From: Pontederia crassipes
Taxonomy: Eukaryota > Streptophyta > Magnoliopsida > Commelinales > Pontederiaceae
Assembly: GCA_030549335.1 (NCBI GenBank)
Contig: CM060183.1
Coordinates: 21,960,552 to 22,024,551 of the forward strand
Reading direction: 5' to 3'
DNA: 64,000 nt
Position numbers and translations under genes: made by a program. How positions within the stretch are numbered: position 1 is the stretch's first letter; each line of letters opens with the position of its first letter. The notes under the pieces were generated by a model that was not told where the DNA came from, searched no databases, and saw only the letters and a program-made list of their open reading frames with translations. This document shows positions 26,200-38,381 of the stretch, in pieces.

Positions 26200-27120
26200 A
26201 AAATTGAGTTATATTTAAAATGTCCGTAAAAACTTTTGATTAATATTTATCTATGTTCGAACAAAATTTATATCAAGAGTTGAATATAAAAGCTATAGAT
26301 AACTTTTTTTTATATTTTTAGAGAATTAAGAATCATCTCATTTGGATAACCACATAAAAAATTGTGTTTAAATAAATGAAGCTCGAAAAATTCAAACTAA
26401 AGTTGATATTTTATGTACTAAATTTGTACTTAATATTTGAGTATTCTATCATAAGATTTAGATACAAAGATTAATATAAAAGTTATAAATAATTCTCCTA
26501 TCTTTTTATAGAATTGAGAATCACATCATTTGGACAACCATATAAAAAGTTATGTCAAAAAAATGAAGGTCGACAAATTCTATTTGAAGTTGATATTTTT
26601 ATATACTAAATTTGTATTTAATATTTGATTACCTTGACATAGATTGAGATAAGATGTGAACATGAAAGTTGTAAATAAAGTTATTTGCTTTACATAGAAT
26701 CAAATATTATCTCGTTTGGATACTAGTATGAAAAGTTATGTATAAAAGAGTAGAGATATAAAATGTTTCATTTGAAACGGACAACTTTGTGAACTGAATT
26801 TTAAATTAATATTTGTTTATGATCTCATTAGATTTTGAATGAATGATGAATATTAAAATTGTAGAGAATTTTATTAACTTTGCATAGAATAAAAAATCAT
26901 CTCATTTGGATACTCTTATTATGTAAAAGAGTAAAGGTATAAAAAGTTTAATTTGAAATTAATAACTTTATACACTGAACTTTGATTGAATTTTTTACTA
27001 TGATTTCATTGGAGTGTGTATGAATGATTTATTAAAGTTGTAGAGAATTCTGTTATCTTTTTATAGAATAAAAAATCATTTCATTTGGATAACTGTGTAA
27101 AACGTTACGTACAAAAAAGT
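26200..27120 (+). repeat. Tandem repeat of about 185 bp, five copies, inside the LTR
   Basis: The core 'AAAATCATCTCATTTGGATA' and variants recur at about 26,325, 26,515, 26,700, 26,889 and 27,069, a period of 180-190 bp. Each copy also carries a 'GTTGTAGAGAATT'-like segment before the core and a 'CTGAACTTTGATT'-like segment after it. The related LTR at 52.7 kb carries only about one copy. Confidence 0.8.
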
Positions 27121-27413
27121 GCAGGTCTATGAGGCTGTTAATGATAACACAGACGATAAAAAAATTTCGGTCGACTGCTAGAGATTAAATGGACGCCCAA
27201 AAAGTTGGTGCGACCACAAAAGTCCGCGACTTCAAGATTTTTATAAAGGTCGCCCTAAACTCAAACTGACGCCTAAAAGTTATTTGTAACGGCTATATTT
27301 CAATGGTTAATTTTAAAACGGACGTCCGAAACTCAAAATGGATGGCCGTTTTAGTTCAGAAAAGTACATATCGTCTAGTTCTGGATGCCAACGGCTAAAA
27401 AAAGATTGGAGGA

Positions 27414-27421
27414 TATAAAAG
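27414..27421 (+). promoter_or_regulatory. TATA box of the copia-like LTR
   Basis: TATAAAAG in the expected central position of the LTR, after the GC-rich motif cluster. The related LTR has a matching ATAAAAGGAG at about 53,211. Confidence 0.55.
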
Positions 27422-27980
27422 GAGTTCAAAACACAAGAAGACTTAAGACTTCCTAAAAAAAGATAGGCAAACACTTGTGTTCATTCAAGAAGTCATCTTA
27501 AACTTAAAGTTGCAAATCTCTCATTTCTTTCTCTCTTACTCTTTGTGTGGGGATTTAAATTGTAAAAGAGAGCTTGTGGAGTGTTCTTTGTGATATTATA
27601 ATAGTTGTTTAGCTTCTGAGTGAAAAGAGATTGTGTCTTATCTCTTGAGCAAATAAAAAATGAGTGAAAGAGGTATGCCTTACCTCTTGAAAAGAAGAAA
27701 AGACAAGAGTTGTAAAGAATTTCTTCCTTCTCCCATTTGGAATGAAAGAAGGGTGTTAGTGGAATCTTTGATGATCTTGATGTCGAGAAGTCAGAGTGGA
27801 GACGTAGACTAAAATGTGACCGAACCTCGTTAACAAACGATCGTGCACATTTTTCTCTCTCTCTCCTTCCTACTTTATTATACATGTGATATGATTGCTA
27901 TTGTATTCCGAATCGATTTTAAGCTTCCACGATGATTTTCGTAAAATCGTCATTTTTAGTTTAAACACCAATTCAACCCA

Positions 27981-28731
27981 TTTGGGTTGAGTGGTACTTT
28001 GATAAAGATGGGTGGCTCTCATATACGAGGAAAAAGTGGTTTTATGGTGAAAATATCTAAACACATTAATGATAGTTTGATGAGATGACTTATTACTTTC
28101 AACTTTATAAGTTGTGTGTTATAAGCATAAAAAATATTATTTATCAAGTGCGCATGTGTTTTAAATTTTAAGTATTTTTTTACCACTTATAAACTTATAG
28201 AAAAAAACTTCAAATTGGTGCAAGAACATAATTCATTCCCTTCAAAAACCACATTTTGCTCACATGTCAACGTGCCAAATATTTTTAAGTAAATAAAGTC
28301 ACTTTTGAAATCTAACATGGATATAAGACAAACATGTCTAAGAAGTCAATAAGAATTTGGTTATATTTTTTTACTAAAATTGAGTTTTATGAACACATTA
28401 TAAGGGGAAAAAAGGGGGGAAATACTTAAAAATTCTATTAATGAGAGCTAAGTTGAAACTATTCGACTCATAAACCAATTTATGTGAAATTTGAATGGCA
28501 AAGTGCAGTGCTTTCGATAAGAATATCACTAAAGAAATGTGCTAAACTCAATTCTTCTAAGAATAGAGCATTTGCCATTATTTGATTAATCATTAACCAT
28601 TCACACATGATTGTATTATTTACGTGACATATTCTATAATTGAATAATGAAATCATTCATTAATAATGAAAAGATGTGAAATTACAAATTTGACGTCAAA
28701 GTCACTTGTACTATACAACCAAGGTTGGTAA
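27981..28731. other. AT-rich intergenic DNA
   Basis: No gene seen. Confidence 0.4.
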
Positions 28732-28991
28732 TGCAATTGACTAACTGAGTTGTATCCCAAGTGATTTATTGGGTGTTAATAGTTCCAATTTGATTATTAA
28801 TTCGACTATGAATTAGTCAAGTGCTAATAATCCTAAACACTGGAGACCTTCCATAGATCCATAATGCACTCCGAAAAAAGTCACTTGTACTATTATTATT
28901 GATTACATGAATAAACATCTTTATCGAATCATCGTCATTGAATGTATATTCTATAATAGTTCTGTCATCAAATTCAATATAAATCTCTTAT
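28732..28991 (+). repeat. Direct repeat, copy A (about 260 bp)
   Basis: Begins GCAATTGACTAACTGAGTTG and runs through CATTGAATGTATATTCTATA to AATTCAATATAAATCTC. It matches copy B at 29,142 along its length with small indels. The part at about 28,795-28,850 is an inverted copy of the TTATTAGC dispersed repeat. Confidence 0.8.
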
Positions 28992-29141
28992 GTTGTATTT
29001 GGATAGTAGAATGTAAGTTCTTATTAGTTCTCGAGAACTAATCGATTAGATAAAAAAGTTTAGGTCTGGTGTTTGAATGAAGGTATAATGATGATAATTT
29101 AAAAAGTCGATTTGATAGATAAGTTTTAGTAAGATTGATAG

Positions 29142-29441
29142 GCACAATTGACTAACTGAATTGTATCACAAGTGATTCATTGGGTGCTAGTAGTCACATA
29201 TTAAGAATCGACTGCGGATTAGTCAGGTGCTAATAGTTCTGAACACTGAAAACCTTCTACAGATCCATAATGCACCCCAAAAAAGTCACTTGTATTGTTA
29301 CTATTGATAATATGAATCACTATAATTATTGAACATTTTTATCGAATCATCATATATCATCATCATTGAATGTATATTCTAATAGAATTCTTTGATGTCA
29401 TCGAATTCAATATAAGTCCCATCGATTAAATCTCTTACTGA
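29142..29441 (+). repeat. Direct repeat, copy B (about 300 bp)
   Basis: Second copy of the preceding repeat, separated from it by about 150 bp. It carries a small extra ATC-rich insertion near 29,345-29,365. Confidence 0.8.
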
Positions 29442-30834
29442 TTATTCTTATCAAGTATTATCATTGAGCTTTTACTTGTTTTTCATGTAAAGATATGCAT
29501 CTGACTAAGATTTACCTATTTATTTTAAATTGAAGAATTTTATGGGAGAATTATTTCCCTTGTGCCTCGCCAAGTTAGTGATAGATGACACAAGTGATGT
29601 GTGATGACGAAGCTCGAACTCTGGCAAACCACAGGAACTTAGGGACCTAATTATTCTTTATTTATAGTATCCTACATACTTTGTTATAATAATGAAGGAA
29701 TATGATATTTCATATTTATATTAACTTTTAGACTTCCACACTTTATGATTATTTATTTTTACTTATACTATTTTATCTTTATTTTTTTGTCCATACTGAT
29801 GTGGCATATTTGTTGATCAACTTTAGTCAATGTTTTTAACAACGTTTATTATTTTAATGCCTATAAGAATGATCTTTGCCACGAGGATCGATTATGAAGA
29901 TCTCACACCTTCTCCTTTCTCTCCTCGCCCTTTATTTTCTTCTTCATTTTTTATTTAAAAGAATAAAATTAAATTATAATACAAATTAACTCAAATTTAA
30001 TTATAAAAATATCAGTTATTCCATTATATTTTATTACCTTACTAAATTGTTTTGAATTTAAATATCAAATAATACATTATACTTTAATATAATTATTATA
30101 TTACTTTTAATATATCTTTTACATAAGATCAATCATAATAGATTTTAATTGAACTCAATATTTATTTGAACATGGGTCCTTATTTTTTGGTCCACTGTTC
30201 AGAATTATTAGCACATGATTAATTCAATAATCGGATGAAAGTGGTGTGAGTAAATGCATTATTAAAATGATGACTTTTGACCCTTGTACTTTGATAGTAT
30301 AAAAGCAAATGAATCCCAACTTTTCTCTAATTGTAAAGTTTTATCAATAAATACTATTAAACAAATTAAAACCATAAAAAATGCTTTAGTTGGACCATCT
30401 ATGGCAGCACATTGGTACGAGGACCGCGAAAGTTAAGTGTTGCAATATTTGTGACTCACCTTTTCAACATTTCTTGTCCCTTTTATATTGTTTATATTGT
30501 TTTTACCCTGATTTCTTTTGTTTGTAAATTAAATTAAGCTAGAATAGTATAATATGTCAATATCCAAACATTATAAGAATTAAAAAATGATGTCTCTTAT
30601 TTTACTTAGAGTTTTCAATGCTTCTATTTCTTTTTGGAATTTGAAATCTATCTTTATAACACCTTTTAGATAATTATCTTTCGAAAAGAAAATTTCAATA
30701 ATCCAAACATTATGACAATAATCCAAAGTGAAAATATGATGGAGGGCTAGGGCGCTAGGGCGATTCCCGGCTTGGATGTTACTTCACCGAGAGTTAAGTA
30801 ATTTCACCTATTTTTCATGTGATAAAAAGTAAAG
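29442..30834. other. AT-rich intergenic DNA with dispersed repeat
   Basis: No gene seen. It contains a third same-orientation copy of the TTCAGAATTATTAGC repeat at 30,181-30,290. Confidence 0.4.
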
Positions 30835-32923
30835 TATAACACCAAAAAAGATAAAACTAAATAAAACTAAAACAAAAAGGCCACCTAGAATGAGTTAATA
30901 ACCTTGATGCCATGATCCCAGAAAATCTGGAAAATTTTGAATAACAAAATCCCTCGTATTGTCGGATGTTGATTTAACAATTAAGAGAAGCTTATGGTAG
31001 TTGTAGAGAGAAAATCGAATCTGAAAAGTTAATGAGAAATCACACCTCCAGATCGTTTCTTCTTTTCCATTCCAGCAGGAAACAATTCTCTTCCTTATTG
31101 TTGTCCATCGCACATTTACCCCAATAGAAATCGCACCTCATCTTCACCTCTAGAGAAAGGCGTCCAGGGGAGGAGACATTGGTGCAGGGAGAGCGTAGAG
31201 GGGTGCATCTTCATTGATCCATATGAACTTGCAAGGATAAATGCGAATCAGGTGCGTGATCCAGAAATCACCTTGCATAATTCGTTTAGAATATATATGA
31301 ACTTGTTGATATGATCCACTAAAGATTAACTCATGTTTAAGATGTAGAACGACCCATGCATGCTAGGTATGAGTGATTGAATTTGTTGTCATGTGTGATT
31401 GATTGATTTTCCCTGCATTATCATGTCCAATGTCATCATATTATTTTTGTTTGATCTGCTGTGATATTTGTACTCCATGGTCATACCTTTTCCTACATAT
31501 TGATCTGCTGAGTGTTTAGATTATCGTGTCTTCAACTGGACATCTCTAATAACATGACTCATATCTGATAAAACTCTCAACATTATGTATAATCTAAGAA
31601 TCCGGCCTCGATCACTATGAACTGAGTCCGGGTTCATAAGAAATCCGACCCGAGCAGCACTACGCTTGACCCGAGTTCGTGGAACCCAGCCCGATTGACC
31701 TTGAACTCGGCTCGAGTTAGCGGACGACGGAGCTGGAAGCCTTGCGCCATTTTGGTACCCGACCCCGGTTCCACTGAACCCGGCCCGGGTTGGTCTCACA
31801 TCGACCTCAATGATTGCGCGATATTTTTCTCCGAGTCTAGCCCGACTGCACGACACACTTGGCGCATGTTCATGCCATGAATCCGACCCTGTTTCTTGTA
31901 CTTGGCCCGGGTTATGATAGTCGAAAACTTCTTTTCTCTCATTATTTCTGATTTGTAAACATGATTTGACTCTTTTTCCTGATCAGGTTCAAGCCTGACA
32001 CGATTCTTTATCTAATTATGTACCCATGATTATGTCCTGATCGAAGATAAGATCTATCAAGTTGATTTATCTCATCATTCAAGCATTGAACAACAGAATG
32101 TCGCAGTCAGACTTTTCCTTTGATTGTGATTATAACATGAAACTTTTCATGACTTTTATGTCACCGTCACATGATTATATCTATGATTGAATCATTGATT
32201 TCATCTTGACATTGGACTTTGAAACATAAGATACTAAAGTGACTAATAAGATAAGATGAAAGATAATCACTGAGTCGTTAGCCTATGTCAAGTGCCTTTA
32301 TGATAAGGGTTTCTCCCTTGGTCATAACTTGATCAACCATTGACCTGCACACGGCTATATCGTGAACAAAGACCCATCCTATGATAAGTAAATGATGAGA
32401 AATTTAAAGGCACCTCAAAGTCACCTGATTGTTAAATAAGTTATAAGATAATGAAGCATTTTCAAGTAAAGAAGCATGAATATCGAATCAAGTTACTGAT
32501 ATGATATCGCATGCTATCATGATTATCAAGCATGTTATCATATTGAAATGTCATAATTATCAAGCAATTTATTAACTTCAAGTGCATCATGTTTCATGAT
32601 ATTATATCGTTATATGTTATCTATTGTTTCTTCTTTGCTCATGATATTTTTATGATGACTCTTATGATTATCTCTCTAGCAAATGTATGATATAGTCATT
32701 TTTCGATTTATTATAATTGAATTATGCATTGTATATTATTATTGGTTCTCCACTAGGCTGTAAAGCTTATAGGAGAATTGTCTGTGTTTCATTTTCATAG
32801 AATCAGGTCAGTGATGGTGTTGAGTCAATATGCTGCGATGATGCTCAGGCGATAAGATAGCACATCAATAAGCGTTAGTCTTGATCAAATGTATAACACG
32901 GGGGTCAATTTGGGGGAGTTACA
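30835..32923 (+). mobile_element. Solo LTR (chromovirus type)
   Basis: Starts TATAACACC and ends GGTCAATTTGGGGGAGTTACA. The end closely matches the LTR end of the Ty3/gypsy element at 49-58 kb (AAATTTGGGGGTGTTATA read on its own strand). Flanking 5-mers TAAAG (30,830-30,834) and TAGAG (32,924-32,928) form a 4/5 target-site duplication. No internal coding region is present, so I read it as a solo LTR left by LTR-LTR recombination. It contains a cluster of GC-rich motifs at 31,590-31,920. Confidence 0.55.
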
Positions 32924-33800
32924 TAGAGTGTTAAATGTATCAATCAGATTAAAAGTTCTTACACCAAATGAATTAAATATAATCCATATATTTTTAATCG
33001 AACGATACAAAACTTGTGTCTCCTCTTTAAAAGTATGTACACCTCCATTATTTCTAAAACTATTCACATACAGGTCATTAACTAACTATCAAAAACAAAA
33101 TATTCACATTATTGAATTTTCCATATTTCTCTCAACAAGAATAGAAGCTTACCAAATAACAAATATTTTTATGGAAATGAGATATCAGATTATTCGCATA
33201 AGCGCATACTAACCTAAAAAATATGGTAAGAAGTCTAACTAAAATAGTATAATTTGAATTAATGCCAAATATTTTCTGACTTATGACCTACAAAATTTTA
33301 GTTCTTCAAACTTGAAAATTAGCAATAAATGATAATTTAGAAAAAATGATAAATTCAATTGAACCGTTCAATTCAACTATGTAAAAATAAAGACAAAACA
33401 TGATTTGCGGTTTGGGATGGATCATCCGAGTTTGCGATTTATAATTGGTTGGGTTGATTCTAATAGTCAACTACTCTTTGGTGAAACCGGCCAAATGAAT
33501 ATTGGATGAGTGCAACACATTTTACATCATTTTTTTATTATTTTATATCCGAATACGACACGATAATAAAAACAAAGATAAAAGGTCTCTAAATAATAAT
33601 AAATGTCAGAGTGACAGTAACATTAATTTAATAACTCATTCAAACATACGTATTTTTTTATAATATTATGCAAGATGTGATGGATCACTTTTTCATCATT
33701 TATTTGTTGTATGTCTTTTCTTATATTAGACAATATATATGAGTAAAAATAATTATAAATTCAAAACACTTCTATACAGATATATTCTTACTTGTTTAAG

Positions 33801-33824
33801 ATATATATATATATATATATATAT
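33801..33824. repeat. (AT)n microsatellite
   Basis: Uninterrupted AT run. Confidence 0.9.
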
Positions 33825-34700
33825 TATATTTAGAAATATTTATTTTTAAAATAGCATAAAAATAGAAAATTGTAAAGTAAACCTTCATGATTAAATTAAC
33901 ACGGACTAAAAATATCTTCATTATACATAAATTACTGATTTTTTTGAAAAAAAACTATTATTATTCTATGAAGCACAAAATGTTTTTTAGGTAATGAAAT
34001 AATTGCCGTACATAAGAATAAAGTGTTGTTCAACTATTTGAAGAAAATGCACTCAAGAAAAGATATCTATTTTCAAGAATAAATTTTCACTCGTTTTTCA
34101 AAACAAAACGTAACCTTTGTCATTATCGAAAAAAGAAAATATCTTCATGAAGAAAAAAGCTGAACTTTTCTTCAAGATGGAGACAGAGGTACTTACTATT
34201 CAAATTATAAAAAAAATGGTTTAAAAGGGATTCTCTCGTACTTCCATATTTATTAATTATTATGATAAAACTAAGGAAGCTTCTATTTGACAGATGGACA
34301 AGTCCATTTGAATGAAGTAGCCGAGGAAGATAAAAAAAAAATAGTTATGTTCTTATAGGGGCAATAGTGTTTTTGATGGAATCATGTTTGGGTCAAGGCC
34401 AAATCCAATTGAATTAAGTCAAGTTGATCAGAATCATCGAATTTTAAATTAGTTATGTAATATTTTGAAAATAAAAAATGAGTTTAAAATAAAATTAATG
34501 AGATCGATAGTAGTATCATATTTTAATACTTTAAGTTATTTTGCATATTAATGATAATAATAACTTTATAACGACATATATCCAATGTTTGAATGACGGG
34601 ATAAATTAAAATACTTTAATCCAAAACATTTTCGCAAGATCTGCTCAAGTTGGTGAGTTTTGGGGCCATAAGTTTTGAAATTTTTGCATGCCTAAGGATG

Positions 34701-34722
34701 GAGAGAGAGAGAGGGAGAGAGG
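34701..34722. repeat. (GA)n microsatellite
   Basis: GA run with one interruption. Confidence 0.85.
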
Positions 34723-34925
34723 TGCATTTCTTTAGTTGCAAATGAATTAATTCTTTTGGTTAATCTAATTATCTCATTAGTGAAAGTTCACGTATTACTT
34801 GCATGTCAAAAAGGCAGACTTTTCATACGTTCGCTTCGAGAGAAAAAAATTAATTATCTTGGACTTAACGGATCAGACATCAGGGAGCTGGGAAGGGGTT
34901 GTATACATAATATATACTTTTATTT

Positions 34926-35068
34926 TTTTTACTTATTTATAATGTATAATATATATGTTTGACGTGAAAATTTGAGCCTCCCCCTCTACTTTTATTTCTT
35001 TACTTATTTATAGACATATAATATATATATATATATATATGTGAAAATTTGAGCCTCCCCCTCTACTT
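34926..35068 (+). repeat. Tandem duplication, about 77-bp period
   Basis: Two copies of a unit running from TTTACTTATTTATA through an AT run to TTGAGCCTCCCCCTCTACT. The GTGAAAATTTGAGCCTC block sits at 34,964 and 35,041. The second copy has an expanded AT run (35,021-35,040). Confidence 0.85.
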
Positions 35069-36344
35069 ATTTACGCATTTTAATTATCACCAATACTATT
35101 ATTAAATAAATCTCTCTTTTTCAAAAAAAGAAAAAAAACTCTAATAACTTTCTAAATATTAAAATTCATAATATAAAGAACATCATACATATTACAATTA
35201 TAGAAGTGACGTGGCGTGTAAAATTCAAGGTGTGAATGTCTCGGCGATGATTGGTGGTCAATCTATAGAAAAAAAGTTTGATATAATTTAGCCGAAATCT
35301 TTCCAAATCTATGCGCCTAATTAATCCTCAAGGATTTATTCTTTTGCATTTTGCTTTGACTTGCCTTCTTTCCAAGTTGCTTAATTGGTTAACCTTCCTA
35401 CGTGAAACATGGGGCGCCTAATTTTCCCACCTCAAATTGCATAATTGCGACACCTCTACATATTTTTATTCTTTTTTTTTTCTTTGTTAAGGTTCAAGAT
35501 ATTTTATCATGATAACAAAGACCATATCCCACAGATAATGGGAATGAGATATTTGAAGTATTTGAATTTGCTAAATTGGCTAACAAAATTTCCATGTGTT
35601 AAGCATGACTAGACAGTGGGAAAACTAAGCTAAGTCATTTAACTAGTTGGTCATATTTTATGTAACATTCGGTGGGCGAATAAAAAAAACATGAAATGCG
35701 AACCAGAATGAAACTCCTAGCTGAATTCAATGCTCCTTTCTGTATCTTTAACGACTTTAGAATTATGAAGGTCATGGCACAATTATGAGGATGGTAGTCT
35801 CAATATCCAATTTCTCAAATTTTAAGTTCTAAGGAAATGTTAAGATTCTTGACATGGGAATTACTCGTTTTTCATTGATTGTTGTTATTTTAGAAAAAAA
35901 AGAAGGGTACAATGTCGGCTTTAATTTTGATTTCATTAGTTTTTTTAAAGCATTATTATTTTATAAAAATGGCCTTATAAGTCAATTTAGATGTAAGATA
36001 TTGGAATGAATTAAATTACTAAAAAATAGTTGTATTCTTTGACCGAATGGGTGTAACTTAAAATAAATTCAGCCGAACAGTTTATCCACGCCGAAAAATT
36101 ACAATTCTGAATCCAATTAACAATAAAATAAATCATCCACGTTTTTATTAAGGTATCTGAAATTTGGAGAAGTCTGAACCGAACCACATTTTATTTTAAC
36201 AAACATAATTAATAATTAAATTCAGAATATTATTATTTTTACTTTGAGATAATATTTCATGATTCTATTTACACTCTCGTTAGATAAAGGGTATTATTAT
36301 TGAATTAAATTATTTTGGTGTAAATGAATATAAATATAATTAGA

Positions 36345-37531
36345 CAATTTGAGTTCATGCCAGGAAGAATCACTACAGAGGCGATTTATTTATTAAGGGG
36401 GATGATGGAGAAGTATCGAAGTAGGAGAAGAGACTTATATATGATTTTCATTGACTTAGAGAAGGCGTATGATCGGGTATCAAGGGATGTACTTTGGAAA
36501 GCCTTGCAAAAGAAGAGGGTGAGTGTTGCCTACATTAAGATAATACAAGATATGTACGATGGGGCATTGACTAGGGTTAGGACACCCGGAGGTGAGACAA
36601 ATGAATTTTCTATAGGAATTGGCCTACATCAAGGATCAGCTTTAAGTCCGTATTTATTTAACTTAGTTATCGATGCTATAATCGAGAGTATCACAGAGGA
36701 TGTACCTAAGTGCATGCTATTTACGAATGATATAGTACTTTTAGCGGATTCAAGAGAAGAGATTAATATAAAATTGAAAATATAGAGAAATACGTTGGAG
36801 TCAAAGGGTTTTCGTTTAAGTAGGAATAAAACAGAATATATGCATAGTAATTTCACAAATAAATAACTTAGAGACGATTTGAAAGTTAGGCTAGGGGAGG
36901 ATATAATTCATCAAGTGACAAAGTTTAAATATTTATGATCAATTGTAAGACAAGATGATGAGATTGATGACGATGTTAATCATAGAATTCAAGCTGGTTG
37001 GTGTAAGTGGAGGAAAGCCACTGAATTTTTTTATGATAGAAAAGTACCTAATAAAGTTAAAGGAAAATTCTATCGTACTACTATAAGGCCAGCAGTGTTA
37101 TATGATAGTGAATGTTGGGCTATGAAGGGACAACATAAACGTAAAGTGAGGGTAGCTGAAATGATGATGTTGAGATGAATGTATAGTCATACAAAATTAG
37201 ATAAGATTAGGAATGACCATATATGTGAACGAGTCGGAGTGACTCCTATTAGTGAGAAAATGGTAGAGAATCGTTTGAGATAGTTTGGTTATGTTCAGAG
37301 AAGACCATTAGATGCGCCAGTAAGAAGAGTAGATCAAATAATCTGGAGTCCGATTAAAAGAGAGAGAGGGAGGCCAAGGCGGACACTTGGCGAACTAATA
37401 GAGCAAGATCTATTGGTGAATAATATACCGAAAGGTTTGGTTACTAATATAACGGAATGACGTCGTATGATCCATGTAGCCGACCCCACCTAGAGGGATA
37501 AGACTTTGTTATTGTTATTGTTATTGTTGAC
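36345..37531 (+). pseudogene. 5'-truncated RTE-type LINE (reverse transcriptase)
   Basis: Remnant of a plant RTE-clade LINE. A 153-codon open frame (36,324-36,785) carries reverse-transcriptase motifs: FMPGRITTEAI, MIFIDLEKAYDRV, GLHQGSALSPYLF and, at the catalytic site, FTNDIVLLA, where the family has FADDIVL. Coding similarity continues past a stop at 36,783 with shifts and further stops. The 3' end reads CCGACCCCACCTAGAGGGAT and then a TTATTG repeat (37,508-37,529), the hallmark tail of these elements. The element is flanked by 16-bp target-site duplications matching at 14 positions: TATAAATATAATTAGA at 36,329-36,344 and TATAAACATAATTAAA at 37,532-37,547. It is a dead, 5'-truncated copy. 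Confidence 0.9.
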
Positions 37532-37910
37532 TATAAACATAATTAAATTAATAATGACTTAACATATTTTAGTGAAGTTGAATATACAATTAATTAAAAT
37601 TTATGATAATACTGATATAACTATATAAAAAATACGTTTAAACTTTAATTTTATTTTTATGAACACTTTAGTATTATTAAATTTAATATTCACAATGTTA
37701 AAATGTTATCATTTAAAACAAGGGGCTCAATTGAAAAAAAAGGGGAGCCTTTCTAGAGTCTAAATCGTTTTTTTTTGTTAAAATCAGAGTAACAATTGAA
37801 TTCCATTTTATTTATTGAGAAAGCAAGGCTCCAAAGCGAATTATTTTTTGTACTTTAAAAAATTATTTAAAATTTATAAATTTAATTTCCTTGAAAAAAT
37901 ATCATTTAAC

Positions 37911-38381
37911 TGTAAAACTCGATTGGATAAAGTTGAATTGATTAGATCGGATCGAATAATATAAGTTCATAAAAAATATGTTAAATAAATTTTTTCCTCA
38001 TATTTTTATGCCTTATAAATGCATAATAAATAAAATAAAATAAAAATATAATAAATTCAAAAAATTAAAAGTTAAATACTATAATAATGTAAATATTAAT
38101 TAGTACATAAAAGATGAATTTTTTTCCCTAATTATAAATAAAAGAAGATCGATGATATGTAATAAGAAATGAAAACAAGTTGGAACATAAATTTAAAACA
38201 AATATATATATATATAATATCTTTTTCTGATTATCTTATTCTATCTAAACTTGACGAGTTTTGATTCAATTCAATTGGGTCAAAATAGATCAATTTTTAG
38301 AGTGATTTTGAAGTAACTTCCGGATCATTTTAACAATCGAACATCGATCTCAGAACGAATTAGATCGGTTCGAGTTTTACA
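37911..38381. mobile_element. Candidate MITE with GTAAAACTCGA termini
   Basis: About 470 bp bounded by TGTAAAACTCGATTGGAT on the left and ATCGGTTCGAGTTTTACA on the right, an inverted terminal repeat of about 12 bp. The interior is AT-rich. No transposase is present, and I found no clear target-site duplication. Confidence 0.4.

Larger units (their letters stand above)
26142..27980 (+). mobile_element. Ty1-copia-like LTR, truncated at its 3' end
   Basis: Starts TGTTGGATC, as the related LTR at 52,657 starts TGTTGGAGC. The two align through the promoter-proximal part to the 'TTTTAAGCTT' and 'ACCAATTCA' blocks. The 3' terminus (TCCAACA in the other copy) is missing here, so alignment stops near 27,980. 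The upstream half is expanded by five copies of an approximately 185-bp repeat. A TATA box lies at 27,414. No internal retrotransposon ORF follows. The copia assignment is inferred from the TGTTGG...CCAACA termini and the layout only. Confidence 0.6.
32924..36328. other. AT-rich intergenic DNA with simple repeats
   Basis: No gene seen in about 3.4 kb. Open frames here (for example 32,889-33,212) are AT-rich and lack known domains. Simple repeats are listed separately. Confidence 0.5.

Noticed and set aside
31521..31880. ORFs on both strands in the GC-rich motif cluster of the solo LTR
   Set aside because: Open only because the repeated GC motif lacks stops; the sequence is an LTR.
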